From assembly GCA_030388725.1 (NCBI GenBank), contig CP128857.1, forward strand, positions 2,046,001 to 2,110,000: a stretch of 64,000 nt of DNA, written 5' to 3'. The position numbers and the translations under genes were made by a program. Under the pieces are notes generated by a model. It was given only the letters and a program-made list of their open reading frames with translations, made no database searches and was not told the DNA's origin. The stretch is from Prodigiosinella aquatilis. GTDB lineage: Bacteria; Pseudomonadota; Gammaproteobacteria; Enterobacterales; Enterobacteriaceae. Position 1 is the first letter of the stretch. Every line of letters begins with the position of its first letter. This document shows, in pieces, positions 35,028 to 47,714 of this stretch.

Positions 35028-36563
35028 ATGAATCTACTTAAATCACTGGCTGCGGTCAGTTCTATGACGATGCTCTCGCGCCTGTTGGGTTTTGTGCGGG
35101 ACGCGATCGTGGCACGAGTGTTTGGTGCCGGTATGGCAACCGACGCCTTTTTTGTGGCGTTTAAACTGCCGAATCTGTTGCGGCGCATTTTTGCTGAGGG
35201 GGCGTTTTCCCAGGCGTTTGTCCCGATTCTGGCCGAGTACAAGAGTCAGGAGGGCGAAGAGGCGACTCGCACCTTCCTCGCCTATATCGCCGGGATGTTG
35301 ACGCTGGTGCTGGCCGTGGTGACGGCCGTGGGGATGCTGGCTGCCCCCTGGGTGATTATGGCCACCGCGCCCGGATTTGCCGCCACACCAGAGCGTTTCG
35401 CTCTGACCTCGACGCTGCTGCGTATTACTTTCCCCTATATTTTGCTGATTTCCCTCACGTCAATGGCCGGGTCGGTACTGAATACCTGGAACCGTTTTTC
35501 GGTACCGGCGTTTGCGCCGACACTGCTTAATGTCAGCATGATTGGCTTTGCTCTGTTTGCTACGCCGTATTTCCACCCACCGGTATTGGCGTTGGCGTGG
35601 GCGGTGCTGGTGGGCGGGTTCTTGCAACTGGGCTATCAACTGCCGCACTTGAAAAAAATCGGCATGTTGGTGCTGCCGCGCCTCAAGTGGTGCGATCCGA
35701 GTGTCTGGCGGGTTATGCGGCTGATGGGACCGGCGATTATCGGGGTGTCTGTTAGCCAGATTTCGTTGATCATCAACACGATTTTTGCTTCTTTCCTCAA
35801 TCAGGGCGCGATTTCCTGGATGTATTACGCCGACCGCATGATGGAGTTTCCCTCTGGAGTGCTGGGCGTGGCGCTGGGGACGATTCTGCTGCCATCGTTG
35901 TCGAAAAGCGTTGCCAGCGGCAATCTGGAGGACTATTCGCGGCTGATGGACTGGGGGCTGCGGCTCTGTTTCCTGCTGGCGTTACCGAGCGCCGTGGCGC
36001 TGGGCATTCTGTCCAAGCCGTTGATTGTTTCATTATTCCAGTATGGTCGGTTCAACGCGTTTGACGCGGCGATGACGCAGCGTGCGTTGGTGGCTTATTC
36101 CGTTGGTCTGATGGGACTGATTTTGGTGAAGGTATTGGTGCCAGGATTTTACGCCCGGCAGGATATCAAGACGCCGGTAAAAATCGCCATTGTGACATTG
36201 ATTTGTACCCAATTGATGAACCTGGTGTTTATCGGGCCGCTGCAACATGCGGGTCTGGCGTTGTCCATCGGTCTGGCGTCCTGTCTTAATGCCGGGTTGC
36301 TGTTCTGGCAATTGCGTAAACAGCAGATCTTTCAGCCACAAGCCGGTTGGCGGCCGTTTCTCATTAAGCTTGTGGTGGCCGTTGTCGTGATGTCGCTGGT
36401 ACTGTTGGGGATTTGCGCATGGATGCCTGCCTGGGATATGGGTGGCATGATGTCACGTATTCTACGGCTGCTGCTGGTGGTCGTGGTCGGGGCGGGGAGT
36501 TATTTTGCGACGCTGGCGTTGCTGGGCTTCCGTCTGCGGGATTTTGCTCGGCATGGCATGTGA
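35028..36563 (+). CDS. murJ: Lipid II flippase MurJ
   Basis: A 511-residue MOP-superfamily membrane protein with fourteen predicted helices that flips lipid II to the periplasmic face for peptidoglycan synthesis. The start [20 protein letters not shown] matches E. coli MurJ exactly in position, although the RBS is weak. The conserved [20 protein letters not shown] and [20 protein letters not shown] hold the essential arginines of the central cavity. It ends 100 bp before the convergent argS with a terminator between. It is essential in relatives. Confidence 0.97.
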   Translation: MNLLKSLAAVSSMTMLSRLLGFVRDAIVARVFGAGMATDAFFVAFKLPNLLRRIFAEGAFSQAFVPILAEYKSQEGEEATRTFLAYIAGMLTLVLAVVTAVGMLAAPWVIMATAPGFAATPERFALTSTLLRITFPYILLISLTSMAGSVLNTWNRFSVPAFAPTLLNVSMIGFALFATPYFHPPVLALAWAVLVGGFLQLGYQLPHLKKIGMLVLPRLKWCDPSVWRVMRLMGPAIIGVSVSQISLIINTIFASFLNQGAISWMYYADRMMEFPSGVLGVALGTILLPSLSKSVASGNLEDYSRLMDWGLRLCFLLALPSAVALGILSKPLIVSLFQYGRFNAFDAAMTQRALVAYSVGLMGLILVKVLVPGFYARQDIKTPVKIAIVTLICTQLMNLVFIGPLQHAGLALSIGLASCLNAGLLFWQLRKQQIFQPQAGWRPFLIKLVVAVVVMSLVLLGICAWMPAWDMGGMMSRILRLLLVVVVGAGSYFATLALLGFRLRDFARHGM

Positions 36564-36658
36564 GCTGTTCCTGTCACTGTTGCCATTGATGCTGCACCGT
36601 CTTCCGTGAGGCGGAGAGCTATCATAATAACCTATTGATTCTCAAAGCAGGTTCCGCC

Positions 36659-36690
36659 GCCGGAGATGACAGTAAACCGTCATCTCCGGC
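36659..36690. terminator. Terminator between murJ and argS
   Basis: GCCGGAGATGAC (36659-36670) pairs perfectly with GTCATCTCCGGC (36679-36690), giving a 12-bp stem with an 8-base loop between convergent murJ and argS. Confidence 0.85.
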
Positions 36691-36708
36691 GTTCTATTCA
36701 GATAGCGG

Positions 36709-38439
36709 TTACATCTTCTCGACAGTCTGGATACCCAGTGTGTCCAGCCCTTGCTTCAGCGTTTTGGCGGTTAACAGTGCCAGCTTCAGACGGCTCTGAC
36801 GCTCGGCGTCGCTCTGTGCATTCAGTATCGGACAGTGTTCATAGAAACTGGAGAACAGGCAGGCCAGATCGTACAGGTAGCTACACATCACATGCGGCGT
36901 ACCGTCGCGAGCCACGGTGGTAATGGTTTCTTCAAACTGCAACAACCGGGTTGCCAGCGCTTGTTCACGATCATCGTTCAGCACCACCGGTTGCGTCAGG
37001 TCGGCAGCTTCCACCCCGGCACGTTTGAAAATTGACGCCACGCGAGTGTAGGCATATTGCATATACGGCGCGGTATTCCCTTCAAACGCCAACATATTGT
37101 CCCAGTCGAACACATAATCAGTGGTGCGACTCTTGGACAGATCGGCATATTTGACTGCGCCAACAGAAACCACCTGCGCCAGTGTCGCCAGTTCGTTACT
37201 GTCCATATCCGGATTTTTATCGGCAATCAGTTTTAGCGCACGCTCATAGGCTTCATCCAGCAGATCCGACAGCTTGATGGTGCCGCCAGCACGAGTTTTG
37301 AACGGTTTGCCGTCTTTGCCCAGCATCATGCCAAACATATGATGTTCCAGGCTGACCGATTCCGGCACATAACCGGCTTTACGCACAATAGTCCAGGCCT
37401 GCATCAGATGTTGATGTTGGCGGGAATCGATGTAATACAGCACCCGGTCGGCACCCAGCGTTTCATAGCGGTATTTGGCGCAAGCGATGTCGGTGGTGGT
37501 GTAGAGATAGCCGCCATCCTTTTTCTGGATGATGACGCCCATCGGATCGCCATCCTTGTTTTTATACTCATCAAGGAACACGACGGTGGCGCCTTCACTT
37601 TCCACCGCTAACCCTTTGGCTTTCAAATCGGCCACGATATCCGGCAGCATATCGTTATACAGGCTTTCGCCCATCACGTCGTTTTGGGTCAACGTGACAT
37701 TCAGTCGGTCATAATTGCGCTGGTTCTGGCTCATGGTGATATCCACCAGCCGACGCCACATGGTGCGGCAATATTCGTCACCGCCTTGTAATTTCACCAC
37801 GTAGTTACGGGCCCGCTCGGCGAAGGCGGCATCTCCGTCATAATGCTTTTTCGCTTCGCGATAGAACACTTCCAGATCGGATAGTTCCATTTCGCCCGCA
37901 TTTTCATTCTGCACTTTTTCCAGATAAGCGATCAGCATACCAAATTGAGTACCCCAGTCGCCGACATGGTTGGCACGAATCACGTGGTGGCCGAGAAACT
38001 CCTGAGTGCGTACTGCGGCATCGCCAATGATGGTGGATCGCAAGTGGCCGACGTGCATCTCTTTCGCCACATTCGGTGCTGAATAATCAATGACGATGGT
38101 CTGTGGTTCAACCGGCGTGACACCCAGTTTCGGAGCGGTTAACGCGGTTTCCAACTGGCTTGCTAACCATTGGCGATCGAGAAAAATATTGATAAAACCG
38201 GGACCGGCAATTTCCGTTTGGGTGGCAATACCATCCAGTGGTAATAACTGCACCACTTTTTCCGCCAACTGGCGTGGTGGCATGCCTAATTTTTTAGCGA
38301 CGGCCATGACACCATTCGCCTGATAATCACCAAATTGCGCCTTGGCTGATGGGCGAACCTGTGCTTCGCTATCAGCGGGCGCGCCCGCAGCGATCAATGC
38401 CTGACGGACTTTTTCCGAAAGAAGAGCCTGAATATTCAC
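36709..38439 (-). CDS. argS: Arginyl-tRNA synthetase
   Basis: A 576-residue class I aminoacyl-tRNA synthetase. The HIGH-type motif is HVGH at residues 129-132, in [11 protein letters not shown]. The C-terminal anticodon-binding domain ([23 protein letters not shown]) is present. The start is GTG 38437-38439 (NIQALLSEK follows), with AAGGTAAC upstream. It is monocistronic and convergent with murJ. Length equals that of E. coli ArgS, and no defects are visible. Confidence 0.98.
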   Translation of the reverse strand: MNIQALLSEKVRQALIAAGAPADSEAQVRPSAKAQFGDYQANGVMAVAKKLGMPPRQLAEKVVQLLPLDGIATQTEIAGPGFINIFLDRQWLASQLETALTAPKLGVTPVEPQTIVIDYSAPNVAKEMHVGHLRSTIIGDAAVRTQEFLGHHVIRANHVGDWGTQFGMLIAYLEKVQNENAGEMELSDLEVFYREAKKHYDGDAAFAERARNYVVKLQGGDEYCRTMWRRLVDITMSQNQRNYDRLNVTLTQNDVMGESLYNDMLPDIVADLKAKGLAVESEGATVVFLDEYKNKDGDPMGVIIQKKDGGYLYTTTDIACAKYRYETLGADRVLYYIDSRQHQHLMQAWTIVRKAGYVPESVSLEHHMFGMMLGKDGKPFKTRAGGTIKLSDLLDEAYERALKLIADKNPDMDSNELATLAQVVSVGAVKYADLSKSRTTDYVFDWDNMLAFEGNTAPYMQYAYTRVASIFKRAGVEAADLTQPVVLNDDREQALATRLLQFEETITTVARDGTPHVMCSYLYDLACLFSSFYEHCPILNAQSDAERQSRLKLALLTAKTLKQGLDTLGIQTVEKM

Positions 38440-38629
38440 CGGGTTACCTTAAATGACAAATCAAGTTGTTCTTATACCATATTCGGGTTTGTTCGTCAGC
38501 AGCACGACGCTGTAGACCCCCGCAAAACAAGGCGTGGATACCCGCGTGGAGTGGAGAAAATGATGGATGTTGATGAGCCTGATATGTACATTACGACGGG
38601 AAAATAGTGCCAACAAACATGAGGTCATA

Positions 38630-39214
38630 ATGCGCGCACCATCCCATTCGTTGTTACCGCCTGAATTGCTGGACGATTTAGTGCGTTTTGAGCAGGCATT
38701 GCTGGCATTGGCGCAGCGGTTACAACTGGATCTATCGCACTTTCAGGCCGATCATATTGCCTTGCGCTGCCATCAGACTGCGACCGCCGAACGCTGGCGT
38801 GAGCAGTTGCTGGCCTGCGGCACGTTGCTGTCAGAGAACATCATCAATCACCGACCTATTTGCCTGTTTATTCTGGCGCAGCCGCTGGTCGTCGGGCCGT
38901 GGCGAATTGATTGTGTGGAACTGCCGTGGCCGGGCAACAAACGTTATCCGCATGAGGGCTGGGAGCATGTGGAACTGGTGTTGACGGGCGATCCGGCGAC
39001 GCTGCATCAGCGGGCGCTGGCCTGTTTACCGGATGCGGCACTTACCACGCCAGGGATAAAACTGAAGTTCAGCGCGCCACAAGGCGAGCGTGAACGGTTA
39101 CCCAATCCGACGCTGGCGGTTTCCGATGGCATCGTCACCCTTAAATTTCATCCATTTGATATCCGTGACGTTGTCACTAGTGAGCAGAGCGGCGCCAGCG
39201 GGCCGTCAGCCTAG
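38630..39214 (+). CDS. yecM: VOC-superfamily protein YecM
   Basis: A 194-residue protein of the YecM family with a glyoxalase/VOC-like fold. Typical stretches are DHIALRCHQTATAERWREQLL, IDCVELPWPGNKRYPHEGWEHVELVL and VTLKFHPFDIRDVV. ATG 38630 is selected because GAGGT lies just before it. E. coli yecM sits between argS and cutC, as here. A metal-binding enzyme function is suspected in the literature but not proven. Confidence 0.92.
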   Translation: MRAPSHSLLPPELLDDLVRFEQALLALAQRLQLDLSHFQADHIALRCHQTATAERWREQLLACGTLLSENIINHRPICLFILAQPLVVGPWRIDCVELPWPGNKRYPHEGWEHVELVLTGDPATLHQRALACLPDAALTTPGIKLKFSAPQGERERLPNPTLAVSDGIVTLKFHPFDIRDVVTSEQSGASGPSA

Positions 39215-39403
39215 CTGATTTACACCGGTATTATCTGAAATTGTGTGGCCGGTCATATTCTGTAGCGAATTAGCCCCTTCATTGTGACCTTTGTCTCTCC
39301 CGAGTTCTTCGTTGAGTGTCATAGTTAGTTGTTTCTCTAAGTAAAACGATTATTTCACAGCATCATTTGCTGTTTTTTCAGTAGATTGAATGGGGTGGTG
39401 GTG

Positions 39404-40168
39404 ATGGCAAAACTAGAAGTATGCTGCTACAGCATTGACTGTGCGCTAACGGCGGAACAGTCGGGGGCTGATCGGATTGAGTTGTGTTCAGGGCTACGCG
39501 ACGGTGGCTTGACGCCGAGTTATGGTGTGTTACGTCAGGCCCGAGAGCGGATTTCTATTCCCGTGCATCCAATGGTGCGTCCGCGTGGTGGCGATTTTTG
39601 CTACAGTGCGGCGGAATTTGCGTCCATACAATACGATATTGATCAAATCCGTGAAATGGGGTTTCCCGGCGTGGTCGTCGGTGTGCTGGATGAAGAAGGA
39701 CATATTGATCTGCCGCGGATGAAAAAAATAATGTCGCGCTGCGATGGCATGGCCGTGACATTTCATCGGGCGTTCGATATGAGCCTGAACCCACGTCTGG
39801 CACTGGATCAACTGACCGACATGGGGGTCGCGCGCATTCTTACTTCCGGTCAGCAGCAAAGTGCAGAAAACGGGTTAATCTTATTAAGGGAACTTAATCA
39901 GGCCAGTCGGGGTCCAATCATTATGGCTGGTTCTGGTATTCGATTAACCAACCTGAACAAGTTTCGTCTATGCGGTATTCAGGAACTGCACAGCTCGGCG
40001 GGACAGTGGGTAGCGTCTCCGATGCGCTACCGTAAGGTTGGCGTAACGTTGTGTTCTGACGGTGATGCCGGTATGGATGAACTCCAACACTACTGTGTTG
40101 ATGGCGATATGGTGGCTGCCATGAAAAGCGCCTTGAATCCGGATAAAGCGTCCTTACCGGTTTTATGA
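39404..40168 (+). CDS. cutC: CutC family protein
   Basis: About 254 residues with a TIM-barrel fold. The starting [28 protein letters not shown] matches CutC; a TTG 18 bp upstream is also possible. Conserved motifs are [31 protein letters not shown] and [13 protein letters not shown]. CutC was first tied to copper tolerance, but later work on enteric CutC places it in cytosolic metabolism with unclear chemistry. A strong terminator lies downstream. Confidence 0.95.
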   Translation: MAKLEVCCYSIDCALTAEQSGADRIELCSGLRDGGLTPSYGVLRQARERISIPVHPMVRPRGGDFCYSAAEFASIQYDIDQIREMGFPGVVVGVLDEEGHIDLPRMKKIMSRCDGMAVTFHRAFDMSLNPRLALDQLTDMGVARILTSGQQQSAENGLILLRELNQASRGPIIMAGSGIRLTNLNKFRLCGIQELHSSAGQWVASPMRYRKVGVTLCSDGDAGMDELQHYCVDGDMVAAMKSALNPDKASLPVL

Positions 40169-40255
40169 TGATAAATCAAGCACCTGTACGAGTATTCGTC
40201 TACCGGTGTAGTGTTTCCCGCGCAGCATGACGTTTAGCGTCTGCTTGCGAGTACC

Positions 40256-40285
40256 AAGCCCCGGCATGTTGCCGGGGCTTTTTTT
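40256..40285 (+). terminator. Strong intrinsic terminator after cutC
   Basis: AAGCCCCGGC (40256-40265) pairs with GCCGGGGCTT (40271-40280) around ATGTT, and seven T follow. It separates cutC from the small gene at 40395. Confidence 0.95.
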
Positions 40286-40394
40286 CGCCAATTGTCGGCG
40301 TGACGCTAATTTCCTGAACTGTTATACGTCTGCATTTTATATTTTATGGTGAGTGTTATGTTGCAGAATCAACTTATCAATAAGGAATCCTGTT

Positions 40395-40655
40395 ATGCGT
40401 GGAATCGTTGTGCATCATGAGCATCGCATTGGTTTCATCGTTATCCGTGAGCTTGAGGGCGGGGTCATCGTCGCCCGTTTGAATGGCAACTATGTGGCTG
40501 AACGGGGAGATGCTATTTCCGGTGATCTGAATGTTACCGGCAATACAGTATTACTGAATGAAACCAACGGCCAGACGTTATCGGTTGAAATTCAGGATGG
40601 CATCGTGACCGAGAAAGACGCTATAGAACTGATTGTCAAAACGGTCAATCGTTAG
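40395..40655 (+). CDS. Small protein of unknown function
   Basis: An 86-residue protein, MRGIVVHHEHRIGFIVIREL onwards, with AAGGA 8 bp upstream of ATG 40395. It is rich in short beta-strand patterns (GFIVIRELEGGVIVARL, NVTGNTVLLNE), suggesting a small barrel, possibly OB- or SH3-like. It has no cysteines, no signal peptide and no membrane span. A strong terminator isolates it upstream and a hairpin downstream, so it has its own promoter. I do not recognise the family. Confidence 0.7.
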   Translation: MRGIVVHHEHRIGFIVIRELEGGVIVARLNGNYVAERGDAISGDLNVTGNTVLLNETNGQTLSVEIQDGIVTEKDAIELIVKTVNR

Positions 40656-40682
40656 CGGTATTTCGCGCCCGTTCTCAGAGGC

Positions 40683-40709
40683 TTCCGGCGGTCGCAATGA
40701 CAGCCGGAA
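40683..40709. terminator. Hairpin between small gene and cmoB
   Basis: TTCCGGC (40683-40689) pairs with GCCGGAA (40703-40709) in the 58-bp gap between convergent genes. It is probably a shared terminator. Confidence 0.6.
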
Positions 40710-40713
40710 ATTG

Positions 40714-42518
<1,805 letters not shown>

Positions 42519-42534
42519 TTACCGTCGGGCGGGA

Positions 42535-42930
42535 TTAACGAAGGGTTAGCACCAGTTCCCAGGGCAGATAGTAAAGATTGGCCATCACCATCAGTATCAG
42601 TGATAGATACGTAGCGAGCATGCCGTAACGACGCCAATTGATCTCGCGGTTACGCAAGCCGTAATAGTGACACAACCGACCAAGGATAAGCAGAATGCCA
42701 CACAGATGGATCATGGCGGTAATCGCGCCATTCATCTCCATCAGTACCAGCAGAATGGAGGCGATAGGAATGTATTCTACCGCGTTGCCATGAACTCTGA
42801 TCGCTGTTTGCAACTCATAAAAACCCCCATCGCCATAAGCCACACGATATTGCATCCGCAATTTGACTACATCAATCGATAACTTAATCAACAACAATGC
42901 GCCAAGCACTACATAAAGCGCGCTTACCAT
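42535..42930 (-). CDS. yecN: MAPEG-family membrane protein YecN
   Basis: A 131-residue inner-membrane protein with four helices. The MAPEG motif is visible as AVEYIPIASILLVLMEMNG (E-x-x-P/A-I) and the conserved RVHGNAVE before it, with GRLCHYYGL in the third helix. MAPEG members include glutathione-handling enzymes, but bacterial YecN has no proven substrate. It lies 110 bp upstream of cmoA on the same strand, matching E. coli order. Confidence 0.9.
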   Translation of the reverse strand: MVSALYVVLGALLLIKLSIDVVKLRMQYRVAYGDGGFYELQTAIRVHGNAVEYIPIASILLVLMEMNGAITAMIHLCGILLILGRLCHYYGLRNREINWRRYGMLATYLSLILMVMANLYYLPWELVLTLR

Positions 42931-43085
42931 TTTCTACTCCCTTGCCTGACCAAAACGGCTGGCAGAATAATAACGTTTCTGCCACCTGACTGTCGCCTGA
43001 AAAGACTTGATTCTTTGTGTGAAATTCGTCTCTCAAAAATTCCCGTTATAAGAAAATGTACTAACAGTCTGGCAACAACGCAAAA

Positions 43086-43175
43086 TCAGAACAGCGATGA
43101 TTGCTGTGGCGACTGAGCAGGCAACATCGTACCGGGCGCGAGAGGCTTCATGACGGTAAGCATTCTCACCAACAG
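43086..43175 (-). pseudogene. Diverged second copy of the yecE 3' end
   Basis: On the minus strand this reads MLTVMKPLAPGTMLPAQSP then QQSSLF and stop, mirroring the true YecE ending LSAVIPGLPPGPDWPQQSSLF. At DNA level 43086-43111 and 44320-44345 share 24 of 26 bases. The copy has no N-terminal part. It lies on the other side of the yafNO pair from yecE, so the two tails bracket about 1.2 kb. The rest of 42931-43477 shows only AT-rich promoter-like DNA before yafN. Confidence 0.75.
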
Positions 43176-43477
43176 GTTGTCAATTCGACGACATCTATCC
43201 AGACACCTTTTAAACCCCGATAAGACGTGGTTTCACGCCTTCATTGGTCAAAACCGACGGAATCTGTATTAGTTCAGGCCTGAGATAATACACTTAGATT
43301 CAGTTTCAATTTTTTCCGCTGATTTATATTTTTATATAATTTATCAATTGAAATCATTGGCGTTGTTCTATGTTTAGTCGACGTTGATTGTCTTTGTGTA
43401 TTTTATAAACAAAAAAATTGATGTATGTTCTTATGTACACTATTATGTGCTTAATAAAACATACTTTAAGGTGGTCT

Positions 43478-43771
43478 ATGGAACGTATTCTTGCAGAAAA
43501 ATCAATTAATATCACAGAGTTAAGAAAAAATCCGGCGAAATATTTTATTGATGAACCTGTTGCCGTTCTGTCCAATAACCGTCCCGCTGGCTACATGGTT
43601 AGTGCCAAGGTGTTTGAAGAGTTGATCGACTTGTTAGAAAAGAAACCGGGCTGGGTTCATACTGCTGCGCGTTTCAGGCCAACGGCTGAACGTTTAAGTG
43701 ATATTGCGGATAACGGGCAGCAACTGCTGCAAAACGCCTCTGACAAGGATCTGACTGAGTTCACGGAATGA
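43478..43771 (+). CDS. yafN: Antitoxin YafN
   Basis: A 97-residue Phd/YefM-type antitoxin. The N-terminal DNA-binding part is ILAEKSINITELRKNPAKYFIDEPVAVLSNNRPAGYMVSAKVFEEL. The toxin-wrapping C-terminus is charged. ATG 43478 has AAGGTGG upstream; earlier starts run into promoter DNA. The stop overlaps the yafO start by 4 bp. Near repeats of TTATGTAC/TTATGTGC just upstream (about 43432-43452) may be its autoregulatory operator. No LexA box is seen, unlike the dinB-linked E. coli copy. Confidence 0.93.
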   Translation: MERILAEKSINITELRKNPAKYFIDEPVAVLSNNRPAGYMVSAKVFEELIDLLEKKPGWVHTAARFRPTAERLSDIADNGQQLLQNASDKDLTEFTE

Positions 43772-44172
43772 GTATCAGACTTTTCAAGTCAACGCTGATC
43801 CGTCAACAATTAAGCCAGCAAGAGCTTGATGATTTGGCGGCGGATTTTCTATCCTATAAAAAGGACGGCGTGTTGCCAGAGACCTTTGGTCGTGACGCAC
43901 TCTATGATGATGACCACACCTATCCCCTGGTAAAAGAAGAGCGAGTGGCTCATCTCCACCTTGCCGGTGCGGATGCACCTTTTCCTACGTTTTTACGTCA
44001 GTTCAAACGAACCAGCGATCAGGCACATTTGGTTTACTGCCAAGGAGTGATGGATCCCGATGCCTACCTGCTGATTATTATTCTGAAACCCGAAGCGCAT
44101 AAAATGGCACGCAACAATAATCTTATGCACAACATCGGGGTGATGGCCGAAACGTTCAGAATGAAATATTGA
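43768..44172 (+). CDS. yafO: mRNA interferase toxin YafO
   Basis: A 134-residue type II toxin that cleaves mRNA on translating ribosomes. The sequence matches YafO along its length: FLSYKKDGVLPETFGRDALYD, then HTYPLVKEERVAHLHL and YLLIIILKPEAHKMARNN. It is coupled to yafN by a 4-bp overlap. Its closest relative in E. coli is in the dinB operon, whereas here the pair is inserted next to yecE. Confidence 0.94.
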   Translation: MSIRLFKSTLIRQQLSQQELDDLAADFLSYKKDGVLPETFGRDALYDDDHTYPLVKEERVAHLHLAGADAPFPTFLRQFKRTSDQAHLVYCQGVMDPDAYLLIIILKPEAHKMARNNNLMHNIGVMAETFRMKY

Positions 44173-44319
44173 GTTGGTCAGAAAACACTCTGCCGACCAG
44201 GGCGGAAAAATCTATGGGCATGTTGATAGCTGAAGCGGAATATTAATTAATACTATCAATATGATAGTAGTCATGTATTGTTCCTGCTATCGAAAAAAAC
44301 CGTTTTCGATACTAAAGCT

Positions 44320-45153
44320 TCAGAACAGCGATGACTGCTGTGGCCAGTCAGGACCAGGGGGTAATCCAGGGATGACGGCACTTAGCCGTGGCCACAACTG
44401 TTGCGCCAATGCCGGGGAATCGCCCACATCCGGTGTGTGGATAAACAAGTACGGTGTATGCCGCTGCCATTGGGCCAGCTTGTCAATCCACGGGGCAAAC
44501 CAGCGCAAATTGTCCGTCAGATCTTCATTGCCGATAAAACGCACTAATGGCTGGTTGGCCGTCAGTACCACATGCAGCGGAACTTTCGGTTTTTTCCGCT
44601 GTGCCTCGCGCAGAGCCGCACTATCCGCCACCGCATGGTGTACCGGGCGGCTATCCAGGATAACCCGATTGATACCGCGCTGATGCAAGCCCTGATTAAG
44701 ACGGCGTTCGTCGTCTCCTTTGGCAAAAAACAGAGGATGGCGGACTTCGACGCCATAGCTGAAACCGGAGGCGTCAGCGCTGAAACTCTGCGGCAGCGCG
44801 GCCATGAATTGCCATAGATCGTCCAGTCGATCCGGGCCAAACGTTGCCGGTAGCTGTAACCAGAGCTGGCCGATGCGGGCCGCTAACGGTTCAAGACAGT
44901 GGAAGAATTGCAATACCTCTTGCTGACAATGGCGCAGGCTGGCCTGATGACTGATGGTCGCGGGAAATTTAAAACAGAAACGGAAGTTATCGTGGGTCAT
45001 GTCACGCCAGCGCAGTACAACATCCGATGATGGCAGGGCATAAAATGTGGTGTTGCCTTCCACGCAGTTAAAATAGCGCGCGTAGTCTGCCAAATCTCGT
45101 AATCCCAACCGTCCCCAGGCTGGATGTTGCCATTGTGGTAATCCGATATACAT
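44320..45153 (-). CDS. yecE: DUF72 protein YecE
   Basis: A 277-residue TIM-barrel protein of the DUF72 family. It starts MYIGLPQWQHPAW, and landmarks are YARYFNCVEGNTTFYALPS, FRFCFKFPATISHQ, YGVEVRHPLFF and a VHTPD-type end region (LFIHTPD). The biochemical role is not known. Its 3' end (QQSSLF) has a second diverged copy at 43086. Compared with the duplicated tail, this copy is the one that completes the reading frame. Confidence 0.92.
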   Translation of the reverse strand: MYIGLPQWQHPAWGRLGLRDLADYARYFNCVEGNTTFYALPSSDVVLRWRDMTHDNFRFCFKFPATISHQASLRHCQQEVLQFFHCLEPLAARIGQLWLQLPATFGPDRLDDLWQFMAALPQSFSADASGFSYGVEVRHPLFFAKGDDERRLNQGLHQRGINRVILDSRPVHHAVADSAALREAQRKKPKVPLHVVLTANQPLVRFIGNEDLTDNLRWFAPWIDKLAQWQRHTPYLFIHTPDVGDSPALAQQLWPRLSAVIPGLPPGPDWPQQSSLF

Positions 45154-45283
45154 AGGTTAACCCTGATAAAATAACGTCAGCCCGGTAACAAATTCCTTTC
45201 ATAATAACCTTCATTTTGTTAACCGATAACGCCAACAGTAAAAAAGAGTAGGCGGGACAACACGTAGACCGCTACCATCGTAC

Positions 45284-45312
45284 TTATCGTTGGGGGGAAT
45301 TTCCTTTATAAT
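45284..45312 (+). promoter_or_regulatory. Predicted sigma-70 promoter of aspS
   Basis: TTATCG (45284-45289) and TATAAT (45307-45312) are 17 bp apart, about 130 bp before aspS. The -10 matches the consensus and the -35 is weak. Confidence 0.45.
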
Positions 45313-45439
45313 GTCCCCCTTTTTTCATCGGACAGTAATCCAGAAAAACTATGCCGTCCGGCAAAACAGACCGCTTTTCCCCATCAGCTATCTGAGTGGG
45401 GAAGGCGTGGTAGCAGCGGCTGAGTAAAAGGACATCGTA

Positions 45440-47251
45440 ATGCGTACTGAATATTGTGGGCAGTTGAACTCGGCCCATATGGGCCAGGAAGTGACATTGT
45501 GTGGTTGGGTCAACCGTCGCCGTGATCTGGGTGGTTTGATTTTTATTGATATGCGCGACCGTGAAGGTCTGGTTCAGGTATTTTTCGACCCGGATCGTCA
45601 GGACGCCTTTAAGTTGGCTTCTGAACTGCGCAATGAATTCTGTATTCAACTTACTGGTTTGGTACGTGCCCGTCCGGACAGCCAGATTAATAAAGACATG
45701 GCTACCGGGGAAGTGGAAGTGCTGGCGACGACGCTGACCATTATCAACCGTGCCGAGCCGCTGCCGCTGGATTCCAATCAGGTCAATACCGAAGAAGCGC
45801 GACTGAAATATCGCTATCTGGACTTGCGTCGCCCGGAAATGGCGCAGCGTCTGAAAACCCGCGCCCGTATTACCAGTTTCGTGCGTCGCTTCATGGACGG
45901 CCACGGTTTCCTGGATATCGAAACGCCGATGCTGACCAAAGCCACACCGGAAGGCGCGCGTGACTATCTGGTGCCGAGCCGTGTCCACAAAGGCAAGTTT
46001 TATGCGCTGCCGCAGTCTCCGCAACTGTTCAAGCAGTTACTGATGATGTCCGGTTTTGACCGCTACTATCAGATAGTCAAATGTTTCCGCGACGAAGACC
46101 TGCGTGCCGACCGTCAGCCGGAATTCACCCAGATCGATGTGGAAACCTCATTTATGACCGCACCGCAGGTGCGTGAAGTGATGGAAAAACTGGCGCGTGA
46201 ATTGTGGCTGGAAATCAAAGGCGTGGAACTGGGTGACTTCCCGGTGATGACGTTTGCTGAAGCCATGCGCCGTTTCGGTTCCGACAAACCGGACCTGCGT
46301 AACCCGCTGGAACTGGTGGATGTGGCTGATCTGCTGAAAGACGTTGAATTCAAAGTCTTCTCCGGCCCGGCTAACGATCCGAAAGGCCGTGTGGCCGCTA
46401 TTCGCGTACCGGGCGGGGCGGGACTCAGCCGTAAGCAGATTGATGAGTATGCCAAATTTATTGAAATCTATGGCGCCCGAGGGCTGGCCTACATCAAAGT
46501 CAATGAGCGGGCCAAGGGGCTGGAGGGTATACAAAGCCCGGTGGCCAAGTTCCTGACCAATGACATCCTGAGCGCGCTGTTGGATCGCACGGCGGCGACG
46601 GATGGTGACATCCTGTTCTTTGGTGCCGACAGCGCCAGCATTGTCACCGACGCGCTGGGCGCACTACGTCTGAAACTGGGTCGCGACCTGAAACTGACCG
46701 ATGAAAACAGCTGGCAACCGCTGTGGGTGATTGACTTCCCGATGTTTGAGGATGACGGTGAGGGTGGTCTGACGGCTATGCACCATCCGTTCACCGCGCC
46801 GCGTGACATGACGCCGGCAGCGCTGGAAGCCAACCCGGTGTCCGCCATTGCCAACGCCTATGACATGGTGTTGAACGGTTACGAAGTGGGTGGTGGTTCC
46901 GTGCGTATTCATAATGGTGCTATGCAACAGACGGTGTTCCGCATTTTGGGTATCAACGAGCAAGAACAGCGTGAGAAGTTCGGTTTTCTGCTGGATGCAC
47001 TGAAATTCGGTACGCCGCCGCACGCCGGTCTGGCTTTTGGCCTGGATCGTCTGGTGATGCTGCTGACCGGCACCGATAATATCCGTGATGTGATTGCCTT
47101 CCCGAAAACCACGGCGGCGGCTTGTCTGATGACGGAAGCGCCGAGCTTTGCCAATTCGACGGCACTGGAAGAGCTTTCCATTGCGGTGGTGGGTAAAGGG
47201 AAATCCGCACAGGATGCGAAGGACGCAGAGAAAAACAGAGAGCAGCTATGA
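45440..47251 (+). CDS. aspS: Aspartyl-tRNA synthetase
   Basis: A 603-residue class II synthetase. The N-terminal OB anticodon domain starts [24 protein letters not shown]. Motif 2 is [20 protein letters not shown], preceded by [20 protein letters not shown], and motif 3 is [12 protein letters not shown]. The bacterial GAD insertion domain is in the middle. AAAAGGA lies before the ATG. It heads the aspS-nudB-yebC-ruvC cluster. Confidence 0.98.
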   Translation: MRTEYCGQLNSAHMGQEVTLCGWVNRRRDLGGLIFIDMRDREGLVQVFFDPDRQDAFKLASELRNEFCIQLTGLVRARPDSQINKDMATGEVEVLATTLTIINRAEPLPLDSNQVNTEEARLKYRYLDLRRPEMAQRLKTRARITSFVRRFMDGHGFLDIETPMLTKATPEGARDYLVPSRVHKGKFYALPQSPQLFKQLLMMSGFDRYYQIVKCFRDEDLRADRQPEFTQIDVETSFMTAPQVREVMEKLARELWLEIKGVELGDFPVMTFAEAMRRFGSDKPDLRNPLELVDVADLLKDVEFKVFSGPANDPKGRVAAIRVPGGAGLSRKQIDEYAKFIEIYGARGLAYIKVNERAKGLEGIQSPVAKFLTNDILSALLDRTAATDGDILFFGADSASIVTDALGALRLKLGRDLKLTDENSWQPLWVIDFPMFEDDGEGGLTAMHHPFTAPRDMTPAALEANPVSAIANAYDMVLNGYEVGGGSVRIHNGAMQQTVFRILGINEQEQREKFGFLLDALKFGTPPHAGLAFGLDRLVMLLTGTDNIRDVIAFPKTTAAACLMTEAPSFANSTALEELSIAVVGKGKSAQDAKDAEKNREQL

Positions 47252-47691
47252 CATACAAGCGACCCGTTTCAGTGCTGGTAGTGATTTACGCTGCTGATAC
47301 CGGACGGGTGCTGATGCTTCAACGACGCGACGATCCTGATTTCTGGCAGTCGGTGACCGGCAGCCTGGAAGAAGGTGAAAGTGCGTGGTTTGCCGCACAA
47401 CGTGAAGTTAAGGAAGAGGTTAACATTGATATCGCCGCAGAGTCGCTATCGTTGATCGATTGCCAACGCTGTGTGGAATTTGAGATATTTGCTTATCTGA
47501 GACATCGCTATGCCCCGGGGGTGACGCACAATACAGAATCCTGGTTCTGTCTGGCGTTGCCCAAAGAGCGTGAGGTGGAGCTAACCGAACATCTGGCTTA
47601 CCAGTGGCTTGATGCCCCCAGTGCCGCGCAGCTCACCAAGTCGTGGAGCAACCGGCAGGCGATTGAAGAATTTGTTATTTATCCGGCCTGA
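47248..47691 (+). CDS. nudB: Dihydroneopterin triphosphate diphosphatase NudB
   Basis: A 147-residue Nudix hydrolase acting early in folate synthesis. The Nudix box [23 protein letters not shown] fits G-x5-E-x7-R-E-x2-E-E. The ATG overlaps the aspS stop by 4 bp. The conserved neighbour order aspS-nudB-yebC-ruvC supports the assignment. Confidence 0.95.
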   Translation: MTYKRPVSVLVVIYAADTGRVLMLQRRDDPDFWQSVTGSLEEGESAWFAAQREVKEEVNIDIAAESLSLIDCQRCVEFEIFAYLRHRYAPGVTHNTESWFCLALPKEREVELTEHLAYQWLDAPSAAQLTKSWSNRQAIEEFVIYPA

Positions 47692-47714
47692 ACAGGCTTT
47701 TTTCGGAGATTTTT

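Noticed and set aside
45284..46024. 246-codon minus-strand frame over the aspS 5' region
   Set aside because: It is antisense to aspS and its predicted protein lacks any family signature.
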